NCBI GenBank assembly: GCA_019166125.1
Contig: JAHTBO010000003.1
Coordinates: 190,985-254,984 of the forward strand
DNA length: 64,000 nt
DNA from: Alcaligenaceae bacterium CGII-47
GTDB lineage: Bacteria; Pseudomonadota; Gammaproteobacteria; Burkholderiales; Burkholderiaceae_B
Direction: 5' to 3'
The stretch's first letter is position 1, and every line of letters starts with the position of its first letter. This document shows, one piece after another, positions 31,702 through 40,539 of the stretch. The notes below the pieces were generated by a model. The model saw only the letters and a program-made list of their open reading frames with translations. It was not told the DNA's origin and ran no database searches. The position numbers and the translations under genes are program-made.

Positions 31702-32484
31702 ATGTTGCATACCACGCACCTGCAGTTGGCTTACGGCAAGCGCATTATCATCGAGGACTTGTCAATTCAAGGCCTCGTTCCTGGCACAGTCACGGCCTTG
31801 CTCGGCCCAAACGGTAGTGGCAAATCGACCCTGCTCAAGGCACTGGCAGGCCTACTGCCCATCCAAGCCGGACACATCGTGCTCAATGGTCAGAACCTGG
31901 CACAATGCTCACCAGCCGAGCGTGCCCGCCAGCTCGTCTACCTACCGCAATCGCTCCCTGCCGAGGTTCACCTACGGGTCATGGAGTCTGTGCTGGTCGC
32001 CGCCAACGCCTCACGCTTGGGCAATGAGCAGACCAACCTCACCACCATTCTTGAGCTCCTTGATCGCCTGGGAATCGGCGGACTCGCCATGCACTACCTG
32101 GATCAGCTCTCGGGAGGACAAAAACAACTCGTTGGGCTGGCGCAAGCACTGATCCGTCACCCACGCCTGCTGCTCCTTGACGAACCGCTCTCGGCGCTTG
32201 ACCTGAACTATCAATTTCATGTCATGAACCTGCTGCGCCAGGTCACCCGCGACCAAGGGCTCATCACTTTAATTGTCCTGCACGATCTGAATATCGCACT
32301 ACGTCACAGCGATCACGCCTTGCTCATACAGCATGGCACGCTGCTGGCGCAGGGACGTCCTGAAGTCGTTATTACTACGGAAACCCTCGCGCAGGCTTAT
32401 GGTGTCAAGGCTCGAATTGAACCTTGTTCACGCGGCACACTGCGGGTGCTTATCGACGGATTGCACGCTACACATCACGCTTGA
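31702..32484 (+). CDS. FecE-type ABC transporter ATP-binding protein
   Basis: A protein of 260 residues. It has Walker A ALLGPNGSGKSTLLKALAG, the Q-loop in LVYLPQSLP, signature LSGGQKQLVGLAQAL, Walker B RLLLLDEPLSALDL and the H-loop in LIVLHDLNIALRH. It energises the upstream FecCD permease, from which it is separated by 2 bases. The C-terminal 17 bases overlap the convergent bcsB gene, an exceptionally close junction with no terminator between. Confidence 0.93.
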   Translation: MLHTTHLQLAYGKRIIIEDLSIQGLVPGTVTALLGPNGSGKSTLLKALAGLLPIQAGHIVLNGQNLAQCSPAERARQLVYLPQSLPAEVHLRVMESVLVAANASRLGNEQTNLTTILELLDRLGIGGLAMHYLDQLSGGQKQLVGLAQALIRHPRLLLLDEPLSALDLNYQFHVMNLLRQVTRDQGLITLIVLHDLNIALRHSDHALLIQHGTLLAQGRPEVVITTETLAQAYGVKARIEPCSRGTLRVLIDGLHATHHA

Positions 32485-34873
32485 GCCGTTGGCGAGCAAC
32501 CCAGCGCAGGCCGTTCCACAGCAAATAAGATCCCAGCAGCACCAGAGCCAGCGCTAATCCTGCTAATAGAACAGGTTTATCCGAAAGGTGGAACCATAAG
32601 AGCTGCCACCAAGGCAAGGCGCCCACATAGTAACCAGGCCCCACCACCTCACTACTCACTCCTGATTCACGTATCAGTGCGACGGATCCACTTATGGCCT
32701 GACGCTTGCCGGAGTCCTGAAGCGCTGTGCGCAATAGTCCTAAATCCTGATCCGTGGACGCAAACAAACCAATCACGCTGCGCTGAGGATAGCGGGCCGA
32801 CTCCAGACCGACGACTGCTGCAATCGGCGCCGATGCTCGAACCTGAACCTCGGTAGCGGCCTCATGTTCAGAACGTGTCGTTCGCCCATCCACCCCGCCG
32901 CCCAAACCGGCACGAGCACTGGCGCTACGCGCCTGAAACAAACGTGTCTGTGTGTCATGCAAGATCAGCTGAGCGTCGGCCCGATCCCGTATCACCGCTG
33001 GCATTGCGCCGATTAGTAATAGATCGGCATCAACCGTACTGGCCTGGTCCCAGTCATCAACAATACGGACGCCCAGGGCAGGGTAGCCCACCTGGGCACC
33101 AATGTGCGCCAGCGCTTCAAGAAATACCGTCGTTTGAAGCACTGTCGGCTGAACCGGCATAACCACGACCGTCTCGGATAGATCAGCCATGCGGCTGTAA
33201 GGGAATCCACTCTCTGCAAACGCCCTGAGGTTAGGCATTGCCATGTAATGAGAAAAGCCGGAAAAATCGATCTCGGAGCTACTGTCAATCGCAGCGCGCA
33301 CATCCACAGGCAATATAGTTTGACACATGTCACGCTGAGAACTGCCCATCGTGCTGGCAAAGGAAAAATCAAACTGCATTTGATTCTGCGCACCGATCTT
33401 TAGTGCAGGAATAATCAGGGTCTCATTGTCAGCGCTGCGGTCACTGCCCAGCACAGGCAGGCGCAACCTGGCCATCACCCCTTTTTCTTTGGAGGCAAGC
33501 AAGGGATAGCTATTAACATACTGCCCATTGAGCCTTAAAGTCATTCTGGACTCGTCCTCCGTTCGGGGAGCAGAATAACGATAACGGATCTGCATGGGGA
33601 TCCCATTATTGCGCCATACAAATAAATCGGGCGGCAAGTTCAGGTTCAGTGAAATCGGGTAGGGACGTAACCCCGAAACTTCTAGCTGCCCCGGGTAATC
33701 GATAAGCTCTGAAAAAAGTATCGGACGATCGGTCGCCACCCAGTTGGGTGCGTCATAGGGCTTGCGCGCAGCGAGCGTCTGTACACCTTCGACACTTACA
33801 CTTTGTCCGCGAAATACAGGACCACCTACCGCCAAGGCAGATGCAGCAGTGACTAAATCCTGGGCATCACGTCCTAGAACGAGCAGCAGCTTAATATAAG
33901 GATTATCCGGATGGTTAATTATTTCCACCATCGGTCCCGAAACCTGTGGATGATTTTGTAAAAAATCGGGGCGTGCGTCGTTTATTGCAAAGACAATGGC
34001 ATTTTGCTTTGGTAAGACGTTGTATTGAACTGGGAACTCAATACTGCGCCACTGAGCCTGCACACCCAGGTAGGAGCTTAGTATGCCGGCTGCCTGTAGC
34101 TCAATCTTATCAGGGGCGTGGACAAATACAAAGGGCACGCTTTGCGCCTGCATATCCCGCTGATCAAAAAAAGGCTCTGGGAAATAAGACAAATCATTCG
34201 CCAATGCCAATGTTTGTTGATTAATCGACACATGGGTTTTTTGACTGATATCCAACCATAAGGACGTGTGTGTCAAATCCTCACAGATATCGGTGTAATG
34301 TCCCACAAACTCCAGACGAACGCGATTGAAACTGGTAAGCAGCCGCGGCTCCAGAGGTACACGCTGACTGAGCTGCTGTCCCGTCGTCGCCCCATCGACC
34401 TGAACGACCCCCATCAATTCGTCATTCAGGTACACACGTACATGGGACAACTTGGGGAGCAAGGCCGGCGACGGTGTAAATGCCAGGTTCAGGTCAGCGC
34501 TACTGACCAACTGGTCCTGGCGAACCGTAAACTGTAGTTCTCGTGTATTTTGCATCCCATAGAGCTTGAACGCCCCACCCTGCACCAACTCCGCAAGCGG
34601 TATGTCGTAGGCATGCTCGGGCACAGACACCGGCGCTGCCACTGGCTGCGGTTCCTGCACTGGCTGCGGTTCCTGCACTGGCTGCGGTTCTTGCCCTGGC
34701 TGCGGCTCTTGCACTGGCTGCGGCTCTTGCACTGGCTGCGGTTCTTGCACTGACTCCAGTTCTTGCACTAGCTCTGGCTCCGGTGCCAGTACAGGAACCT
34801 GTGCCCCCGCTACTGTCATACTAAAAACGAAGCCAAGCAGCGCCAAACCGAGCTTATCCAAATTTTTGAACAT
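32468..34873 (-). CDS. bcsB: Cellulose synthase regulatory/periplasmic subunit BcsB
   Basis: A protein of 801 residues. A signal peptide (LGLALLGFVFSMTVAGA) is followed by a Glu-Pro-Gln-Pro repeat tract (residues about 28-75). The BcsB body shows ELVQGGAFKLYGMQNTRELQFTV, YLNDELMGVV, RLEFVGHYTDICEDLTHTSLWLDIS and repeated carbohydrate-binding/flavodoxin-like domains. A C-terminal membrane anchor (VLLAGLALALVLLGSYLLW, then WVARQRLKR) contacts BcsA. It guides the glucan across the periplasm. It overlaps bcsA by 20 bases and ends the operon: the next gene is convergent, so no bcsZ or bcsC follows. The ATG at 34873 was chosen because the longer frame lies in bcsA. Confidence 0.92.
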   Translation of the reverse strand: MFKNLDKLGLALLGFVFSMTVAGAQVPVLAPEPELVQELESVQEPQPVQEPQPVQEPQPGQEPQPVQEPQPVQEPQPVAAPVSVPEHAYDIPLAELVQGGAFKLYGMQNTRELQFTVRQDQLVSSADLNLAFTPSPALLPKLSHVRVYLNDELMGVVQVDGATTGQQLSQRVPLEPRLLTSFNRVRLEFVGHYTDICEDLTHTSLWLDISQKTHVSINQQTLALANDLSYFPEPFFDQRDMQAQSVPFVFVHAPDKIELQAAGILSSYLGVQAQWRSIEFPVQYNVLPKQNAIVFAINDARPDFLQNHPQVSGPMVEIINHPDNPYIKLLLVLGRDAQDLVTAASALAVGGPVFRGQSVSVEGVQTLAARKPYDAPNWVATDRPILFSELIDYPGQLEVSGLRPYPISLNLNLPPDLFVWRNNGIPMQIRYRYSAPRTEDESRMTLRLNGQYVNSYPLLASKEKGVMARLRLPVLGSDRSADNETLIIPALKIGAQNQMQFDFSFASTMGSSQRDMCQTILPVDVRAAIDSSSEIDFSGFSHYMAMPNLRAFAESGFPYSRMADLSETVVVMPVQPTVLQTTVFLEALAHIGAQVGYPALGVRIVDDWDQASTVDADLLLIGAMPAVIRDRADAQLILHDTQTRLFQARSASARAGLGGGVDGRTTRSEHEAATEVQVRASAPIAAVVGLESARYPQRSVIGLFASTDQDLGLLRTALQDSGKRQAISGSVALIRESGVSSEVVGPGYYVGALPWWQLLWFHLSDKPVLLAGLALALVLLGSYLLWNGLRWVARQRLKRDV
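34641..34784 (-). repeat. 18-base tandem repeat inside bcsB (EPQPVQ units)
   Basis: Six near-identical 18-base units (ACTGGCTGCGGTTCCTGC on the plus strand) run from 34641 to 34748, followed by two degenerate units to 34784. They encode six EPQP-type hexapeptides directly after the BcsB signal peptide. The units differ mainly by C/T changes (GGTTCC, GGTTCT, GGCTCT). Copy number could change by slippage without breaking the frame. Confidence 0.9.
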
Positions 34874-37496
34874 AGTGTGCCATAGATAATTTATCGCTAC
34901 TAACCTGGGGTTGTGTGCGGGGCAAGAACGAGAGAATCCATACCACCAGATTAGTAAATTGACGTAATAAAACGTTAAGAGGAAAAGGCATGTGATCAGC
35001 CAGGCGTGCATAGCCATCTATACCCAGCATCACGATATCCACCACGCCACCCATCGCACGATTGGGGACAAATCGATCGCGCCAGGCCAACCACGAATCA
35101 GCACGAGCAAACGTGCACTGCACTAAATCAATATGCTGTTGCCTAGACAGGGGATCGAATTTGACCCCAAGGCTCAGGTCCAGGTTGCGGCTCACCCGAG
35201 CCGGAAAGCTGAACTGCCGGTCACCTCGAGCCAGTACAATTCGCACTGGATCATTCAAGCTCAGAGACTGAGGCGTTAACAACGTCAACCCCACCCCCCC
35301 TTCCGAAAAGTCAGCGAGCACACACGGATAGGTCTGCCCGCCGCGCAACTTCAGGCTAGCGGGCAAGGACGTCGTCACACGATGGGTATTGCGAATTTGC
35401 CGAGTCTCGGCGGCAACGGCCAGCGCCCCACCCAGAATAATCAAGTTATATATAGCCCACAACATCGTTATTAGTACAGTTGCCACCTCATAGGTAGGTC
35501 CTGTAAAGATGCGCCATACACCAAAACCTAGCCCGATAAAATTAGCTGAAGCAAGCAAGACATAAGGTGACGAAATATTCCAATCATAATATTCGTCCTG
35601 AACAAGCCCGCCTTTGCCGGTCACATTAAACGTGCCCTTGGTTGGGGCGAATAAGGCGATAGTGGTTGGCCTAGCAATATACCAGGATAGTGCCGTTTCG
35701 TATATCTCACCCCAAAATGTATTGCGATATGATCCTTGCATATGGGTATTTGTGATACCCGCATGAAGCATATGTGGAAACACATACAGGATGATCGCAA
35801 GAGCAGGCGCATAGATAATATAAGAATGCGCCAGTAGGAACGCCAGCGGCGCGAGTAAATATATTAGGCGAGGAATACCAGACAAAAAATGCAACATGGC
35901 ATTGACATAGCATAGCCTCTGAAAGATGCTCAGGCCTTTACCAAGCAAGGGATTATCGGTTCGAAAAATCTGGACCATGCCACGCGCCCAGCGTATCCGT
36001 TGCCCAATATGTGCCGATAGGCTATCTGTAGCCAAACCAGCCGCCATGGGGATGCGTATATAGGCTGAGTTATATCCATGGCGATGTAAACGTAATGCTG
36101 TATGCGCATCTTCTGTCACCGTCTCTACCGCAAAACCGCCAACGGAATCCAGGGCAGTACGTCGCAACACCGCACACGACCCACAAAAGAATGCTGCATT
36201 CCACAAATCATTTCCTGCTTGGACCAGTCCATTAAATAATGCATTTTCGTTGGGCTGAGTTCCAAAATGTCCCAGATTTCGTTCAAATGGGTCAGGAGAG
36301 AAAAAGTGATGTGGTGCCTGCACTAGAGCCAGCTTCGGGTCTCGTAAGAACCAGCCGACAGTCAGTTGCAAAAAAGAGCGTGTCGGAATATGGTCACAAT
36401 CAAAGATTGCTATCAGCTCGGCATCTGTATGCGCCATGGCATGATTCAGATTACCTGCTTTGGCATGGCGGCCGTCCGGACGAATAATATAATGAATGCC
36501 AGCCTGTGCAGCAAAATCACGAAATTCTGGTCGTCTTCCATCATCAAGCAAATGAATACGCAATTTGTCCTGGGGCCAGTCCATACCAAGCGCGGCATAG
36601 ACCGTCGGCTTAACGATACTTAGATCTTCGTTGTAGGTCGGTATCATAAGATCGACTATTGGCCATAGCGCACGATCGGCTGGCAGGGTGGCAACCTCAC
36701 GATCCAAAGGCCATGCAATCTGCACATAGCCCATTAATAATATGATCCACGAATAGGTTTCAGCGAGGAGCAGCATGATGCCAAACGTCAGGTCTAGCGT
36801 ATTGTCCCAGTGCAAGGTGTCGGTGTAGCGCCACCATAAATACCGGCACGATACAACCAGAGACAAAACAATCAACACCAGCGTGGAATAGCGTCCGGGC
36901 ACACGTCGTACGACCAAGGCCGTGCCCCACAACAGCAGAATAAAAATAAACTGGGCAAGCAAATTGAACGGCTGTGTCACCAATAAGGCGGACAACAGTA
37001 TCGTTACGACACCCAAACCAATAAATATGAGCTTGCGCCCAGCCGTACTCAGATGACGCAGTGGGGTTAATGCTGGGCTGGCTAATACTGTACGTATCCT
37101 CGACCGCGTCACCATATCAGCCAGCTTTGCACTTGGGGACCATCGATGGCGCCTGATCATCTGGTAAGTACTTCGTGCTTTTTTGGTCACTACATTACTG
37201 CGCGCCCTAGGTGGTACGACAAGCAACAGCCATAAGGCCTGTAGCGCATAGCGAATCGGGTCACAAGTACGGTACTCGCGCTCTGACAAGTGTGCAAACC
37301 ACGGTCGCCAGCGCATACGCAATGCCTGCCACGCAGGTGCTTCCAATCGCAATAATGCATACGCAACCCGCACCAATGCACTCGATACGACAGCACCAAT
37401 GACACCCATGCCACGCTCATGCCTAGCTGCACGATAAAGCCCGCGCATGCGATCTAAAGCGAGATTTGTCAGGACCAGAGACAACATTTTGCTCAC
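34854..37496 (-). CDS. bcsA: Cellulose synthase catalytic subunit with PilZ domain, BcsA
   Basis: About 880 residues from a GTG start that overlaps the bcsQ stop (GTGA); ATG 37487 is an alternative. A long N-terminal region (1-150) precedes the first membrane helices. The glycosyltransferase core has LLDDGRR (about 318), IAIFDCDHIPTR (about 366), FFCGSCAVLRR, TVTEDAHTALRLH (TED about 461, catalytic base) and QRIRWARGM (499-507, glucan-binding QxxRW). The PilZ domain carries RNTHR (702-706) and DFSEGG (729-734), the RxxxR and DxSxxG c-di-GMP pair. It polymerises UDP-glucose and extrudes beta-1,4-glucan when c-di-GMP binds. All key residues are intact. Confidence 0.95.
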   Translation of the reverse strand: MSKMLSLVLTNLALDRMRGLYRAARHERGMGVIGAVVSSALVRVAYALLRLEAPAWQALRMRWRPWFAHLSEREYRTCDPIRYALQALWLLLVVPPRARSNVVTKKARSTYQMIRRHRWSPSAKLADMVTRSRIRTVLASPALTPLRHLSTAGRKLIFIGLGVVTILLSALLVTQPFNLLAQFIFILLLWGTALVVRRVPGRYSTLVLIVLSLVVSCRYLWWRYTDTLHWDNTLDLTFGIMLLLAETYSWIILLMGYVQIAWPLDREVATLPADRALWPIVDLMIPTYNEDLSIVKPTVYAALGMDWPQDKLRIHLLDDGRRPEFRDFAAQAGIHYIIRPDGRHAKAGNLNHAMAHTDAELIAIFDCDHIPTRSFLQLTVGWFLRDPKLALVQAPHHFFSPDPFERNLGHFGTQPNENALFNGLVQAGNDLWNAAFFCGSCAVLRRTALDSVGGFAVETVTEDAHTALRLHRHGYNSAYIRIPMAAGLATDSLSAHIGQRIRWARGMVQIFRTDNPLLGKGLSIFQRLCYVNAMLHFLSGIPRLIYLLAPLAFLLAHSYIIYAPALAIILYVFPHMLHAGITNTHMQGSYRNTFWGEIYETALSWYIARPTTIALFAPTKGTFNVTGKGGLVQDEYYDWNISSPYVLLASANFIGLGFGVWRIFTGPTYEVATVLITMLWAIYNLIILGGALAVAAETRQIRNTHRVTTSLPASLKLRGGQTYPCVLADFSEGGVGLTLLTPQSLSLNDPVRIVLARGDRQFSFPARVSRNLDLSLGVKFDPLSRQQHIDLVQCTFARADSWLAWRDRFVPNRAMGGVVDIVMLGIDGYARLADHMPFPLNVLLRQFTNLVVWILSFLPRTQPQVSSDKLSMAHYVQKFG

Positions 37497-38218
37497 GACT
37501 GCACGCCCCGTTGTGCAATACACCAGGTTGCCAAAGACAGCATATCGTGTGCCCCCGCAGAAGCAGGAAGATAGCTTGTAGCAGGCATTTTATGGCCAAG
37601 TGCCTCATGGATGCTCTCGTCCTGCCCTATCCTGACCGGAAGAATACGCGAGCCATAGTGGTGCTGCCAACTCAGCAACACGTCGCTCTCCAAGCGATAC
37701 ATCGGCTCATGTTGGTTTACCAAAAGACGAGTACCCGGCATCAATGGGCACTGCACAAGCAACACATCGCTGACAATGTCCGGACGGGCAACCATCACAT
37801 CCAGAGCACCAGGCTGGCGCAACGCTAAATAATCTTCTCCGCCCGACGGAAGATCAAAAATTACCCAGGAATATTCATTTCCTAAGCGCTCGACAGCTCG
37901 CGCCCAGAAAGCCTCGCCCTCCAAGCTGGATCTGCGCATCGTAGTGGGCACATTCCCGTGGCGACCGTAAGGCAAAACAAATAACTCGTCTTTGATGTGA
38001 TATGCCTGCCCCGACCAGGCATCACCCTCTGTAGCATGGGTAAGGGCCCAACCACACGCGTCAGAATAAGGAATACCAAAATGCAATCGCAAAACATCAG
38101 AGGGGTTCAAGTCAATCAGCAACACCGACTCTCCCAGCTGACTCAGAGCGTCCCCAAGCATCGCCACCAACGATGTTGTACCTACCCCGCCCTTAAGCCC
38201 CCACATCGCCACGCGCAT
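37493..38218 (-). CDS. bcsQ: Cellulose operon MinD/ParA-like ATPase BcsQ
   Basis: A protein of 241 residues. It starts MRVAMWGLKGGVGTTSLVAMLGDAL, a deviant Walker A typical of BcsQ/YhjQ. VLLIDLNPSDVLRLHFGIPY follows, then WVIFDLPSGG, the switch II-like strand. BcsQ helps place and assemble the synthase at the cell pole or inner membrane. It lies 2 bases after bcsR and overlaps bcsA by 4 bases. The ATG at 38218 gives the usual length; the open frame upstream lies in bcsR. Confidence 0.9.
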   Translation of the reverse strand: MRVAMWGLKGGVGTTSLVAMLGDALSQLGESVLLIDLNPSDVLRLHFGIPYSDACGWALTHATEGDAWSGQAYHIKDELFVLPYGRHGNVPTTMRRSSLEGEAFWARAVERLGNEYSWVIFDLPSGGEDYLALRQPGALDVMVARPDIVSDVLLVQCPLMPGTRLLVNQHEPMYRLESDVLLSWQHHYGSRILPVRIGQDESIHEALGHKMPATSYLPASAGAHDMLSLATWCIAQRGVQS

Positions 38219-38220
38219 CG

Positions 38221-38433
38221 TTAAGCCTGTAACGCATCTGCGCCCGCGACACCGCCATACTGCATGCGCCACGCATGTAGCTCTGCCAATAAAGGCCAGC
38301 GCCTTAACCCCGCCTCAAACGCCTCTTCGGTCGCCACATCTACATAGCCTAGGTCGGGCACATCAAGATGCGCTCGCAATGACACAATATCATCAGACGG
38401 CATCAAAACCGGGCCTACCGTCTCGTTATTCAT
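38221..38433 (-). CDS. bcsR: Cellulose biosynthesis protein BcsR
   Basis: A small protein of 70 residues. The central segment DDIVSLRAHLDVPDLGYVDV and the strongly diagnostic LRRWPLLAELHAW resemble E. coli BcsR (YhjR), in which a KRWPLLAEF motif ends the protein. BcsR binds BcsQ and stabilises the secretion complex. It overlaps bcsF by 8 bases and precedes bcsQ by 2, so it belongs to the same transcript. The C-terminus is about ten residues longer than in E. coli. Confidence 0.85.
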   Translation of the reverse strand: MNNETVGPVLMPSDDIVSLRAHLDVPDLGYVDVATEEAFEAGLRRWPLLAELHAWRMQYGGVAGADALQA

Positions 38434-38659
38434 CGCCAGGTGACCTCTTGGCCCCTATTGGGCGCATACCCACCGGAACACGCGTGATATCGGTCGCCGA
38501 GGTCGTACGCACGCCGCATGACTTCAGGCAGCGAGGGGGAATCAGCCAGCGATCCACCAACTTCACAAATTTTTTCATTCCCCTCCACAAGACAATCACT
38601 GCGCCAGCGCCCACTGCGATAAGTGCTGCCAGCGTAGAGATACTTATATGTAAGCTCAT
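38426..38659 (-). CDS. bcsF: Small membrane protein BcsF
   Basis: A protein of 77 residues with one N-terminal membrane helix (ISTLAALIAVGAGAVIVLW). A basic cytoplasmic stretch follows (RGMKKFVKLVDRWLIPPRCLKSCGV), the layout of BcsF (YhjT), which anchors BcsE to the membrane. Sequence similarity is low, so the call leans on size, topology and position between bcsE and bcsR. Its start overlaps the bcsE stop (ATGA). In E. coli bcsF is followed by bcsG, which is missing here. Confidence 0.75.
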   Translation of the reverse strand: MSLHISISTLAALIAVGAGAVIVLWRGMKKFVKLVDRWLIPPRCLKSCGVRTTSATDITRVPVGMRPIGAKRSPGDE

Positions 38660-40272
38660 TTTGGTGCCACCAACTTCAGTGTATGAAGAACAGGGTTAAA
38701 TGCCGGCAAATTCCTGGGCGCGATCCGCTCGATATCCACCGCTACTCGCCTGCCCCCTGCACGCCCGAGCGTAGCCGGTATTTTATTATCGGAACTTTGG
38801 GATACGCTCGAGCGCATGATACGCTTCATCGCCGCACTCTGATCACGCATCTGTGAAATCTGTCCGTAAGACCAATATTCAGAAAAAATATGTTCGACTG
38901 GTAAACAGAAAATAGTCCTGAGGGCAACATTGACCATATGTGGCGGGCAGCCGAATAAGAACAAATACATAACGCCATCGAGATCACAGGCGACATCGCC
39001 ATCGCGGCGCATCTCCAGCTGCCCAGATATCAGCTCCATAGACAAACCAGACACCGGCCTCAAGCACACTATGGTTCCAGGAGCGCACCAATTTGGATCG
39101 TCAACCAACAAGCCATCGACGTATTCGATCCAGGCGTGCGGATGGATCATCCCCCTAAGCTTCGACGCATATCTAGCCCGAATGAGGGGCTCAGGATCAG
39201 GAATCAGTTCGCCATGAAACACCTGTCCCTGTACGGCCTGCAACAAACTAAAAAATCGAGACAAATGTGTGCCAACAGGCACCACGATATTCACCCCGCA
39301 CGCCACCAGAAGGTGTTCATCCAGACTGCGCAACACAGGCTGCATTTCACGAACCACCAACTTGAGGAACTTTCCACGCTGCCTTCTGATGGTGTGCAGC
39401 GTACGTGCCAAGGAATCGATTTTAGCTGGGTCTTCCAGACAGAATACGATCGTCGCCGCACTTGCTCTCAGGGCCAACGCAACTAATTGTTCGGTATTCT
39501 CGGCGGTGCGCCAAGCCTCGGCCATAGAGATAGGCATGCCTTCCAGCACACAGGCATCAAAGATCACCTGCTCTCGATCCGATGCAACGCTGCCGGTTGA
39601 ATCACTATATTCGCGCACCACGAATGTCTGATCTATTCTTTGTAGCGGTAGCTCAGCCGGGCCAAAAGCCCCCAGCGCATTGCGCCAATATGAAACATAG
39701 TAGGCATAATCTGCAGAATCCCGACGCAAAGAAGCCGCACCGGATAAGATATGGTTGAGCGGCAAAAGTGATGTGTCTTGGAGCGACTGCAAACCATATG
39801 TCAGCAAAACCAGCACACACGAATTCTGTGTCACCCAACCCGCCCAACTGGATAGCAAAGTCTGTAACGCCTCAAGTTCAGAGAGAACCATTTCGATTGG
39901 CAACAGCAACAACACCAAGCGTTTGTGTAGGCTTAAAACGCGATCTAGATCCTTGACCAGAACAGGCAGCGGGCATATCCGTCGCGCCTTCAAGCGATAA
40001 AAATGCAATACCGCAGGTCCGCAGTCTGCGGGGTATTCCGACAAAATATCTGAATGATCATCTGTACTGACCAACACCATGCGATCATCAGCCTGTGCAC
40101 AGACCAGGCTCTGTCGGCACAATGAAATGGCATCGACTTCAGACTCTGTATGTAGCCAATATAGACAACCTTGTCGTACTTGGCATAACTCAATTGGTAA
40201 CCCCTCGATGCCGATCAAGAACGCGGCATCGGGGCTTTTAGGTGTTATGGAGATGGACGCATCCTTCTTCAC
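38656..40272 (-). CDS. bcsE: Cellulose biosynthesis c-di-GMP receptor BcsE
   Basis: A protein of 538 residues, close to the usual size. The GIL-domain part shows ATIVFCLEDPAKIDSLARTLHTIRRQRG, LKLVVREMQPVLRSLDEHLLVACGVNIVVP and MRRDGDVACDLDGVMYLFLFGC. The RDGD at 423-426 fits the RxGD c-di-GMP-binding motif of BcsE. The start is GTG at 40272 with a weak ribosome site; TAA lies two codons upstream, so no longer start exists. It heads the operon, about 270 bases from the preceding gene. BcsE recruits the synthase and raises its output when c-di-GMP is high. Confidence 0.88.
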   Translation of the reverse strand: MKKDASISITPKSPDAAFLIGIEGLPIELCQVRQGCLYWLHTESEVDAISLCRQSLVCAQADDRMVLVSTDDHSDILSEYPADCGPAVLHFYRLKARRICPLPVLVKDLDRVLSLHKRLVLLLLPIEMVLSELEALQTLLSSWAGWVTQNSCVLVLLTYGLQSLQDTSLLPLNHILSGAASLRRDSADYAYYVSYWRNALGAFGPAELPLQRIDQTFVVREYSDSTGSVASDREQVIFDACVLEGMPISMAEAWRTAENTEQLVALALRASAATIVFCLEDPAKIDSLARTLHTIRRQRGKFLKLVVREMQPVLRSLDEHLLVACGVNIVVPVGTHLSRFFSLLQAVQGQVFHGELIPDPEPLIRARYASKLRGMIHPHAWIEYVDGLLVDDPNWCAPGTIVCLRPVSGLSMELISGQLEMRRDGDVACDLDGVMYLFLFGCPPHMVNVALRTIFCLPVEHIFSEYWSYGQISQMRDQSAAMKRIMRSSVSQSSDNKIPATLGRAGGRRVAVDIERIAPRNLPAFNPVLHTLKLVAPK

Positions 40273-40434
40273 GGCTTACTTAATGTCTACATAAGGTGTT
40301 ATAGGGACTGGTGGCAGCGATCTAAAGCTACTGTACTAGAACCAGCTTACGGTTCGCTACGATCAACACCAATGCAGTCAAACACAATAGAAATTGACTT
40401 GGCGATGAAGTCATGGTTAGACAACAGGATAACA

Positions 40435-40469
40435 TCAAGAAACATAAGGGTATCCCCTATGTTTCTTGA
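40435..40469. promoter_or_regulatory. 16-base palindrome between bcsE and the nucleosidase gene
   Basis: TCAAGAAACATAAGGG (40435-40450) faces CCCCTATGTTTCTTGA (40454-40469) across a 3-base spacer, with 15 of 16 pairs. It lies 70 bases past the nucleosidase stop and 163 bases ahead of the bcsE start. No U-run follows it on the minus strand, so it may be an operator for the bcs operon rather than a plain terminator. The rest of the 267-base gap (40273-40539) shows nothing else I can name. Confidence 0.5.
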
Positions 40470-40539
40470 AACTTCCGCAAATTTACAATACTTTGCTATG
40501 TACGTATGCTAAACGTCGCAGATGCACAACAGACCTAGA

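Noticed and set aside
34874-35017. Extra hydrophobic N-terminal segment on BcsB
   Set aside because: The longer frame lies inside bcsA; a normal signal peptide begins at 34873.
37493-38218. Broken Walker A in BcsQ (GGVGTT instead of GGVGKT)
   Set aside because: The same deviation is usual in BcsQ/YhjQ proteins, so it is not a defect.
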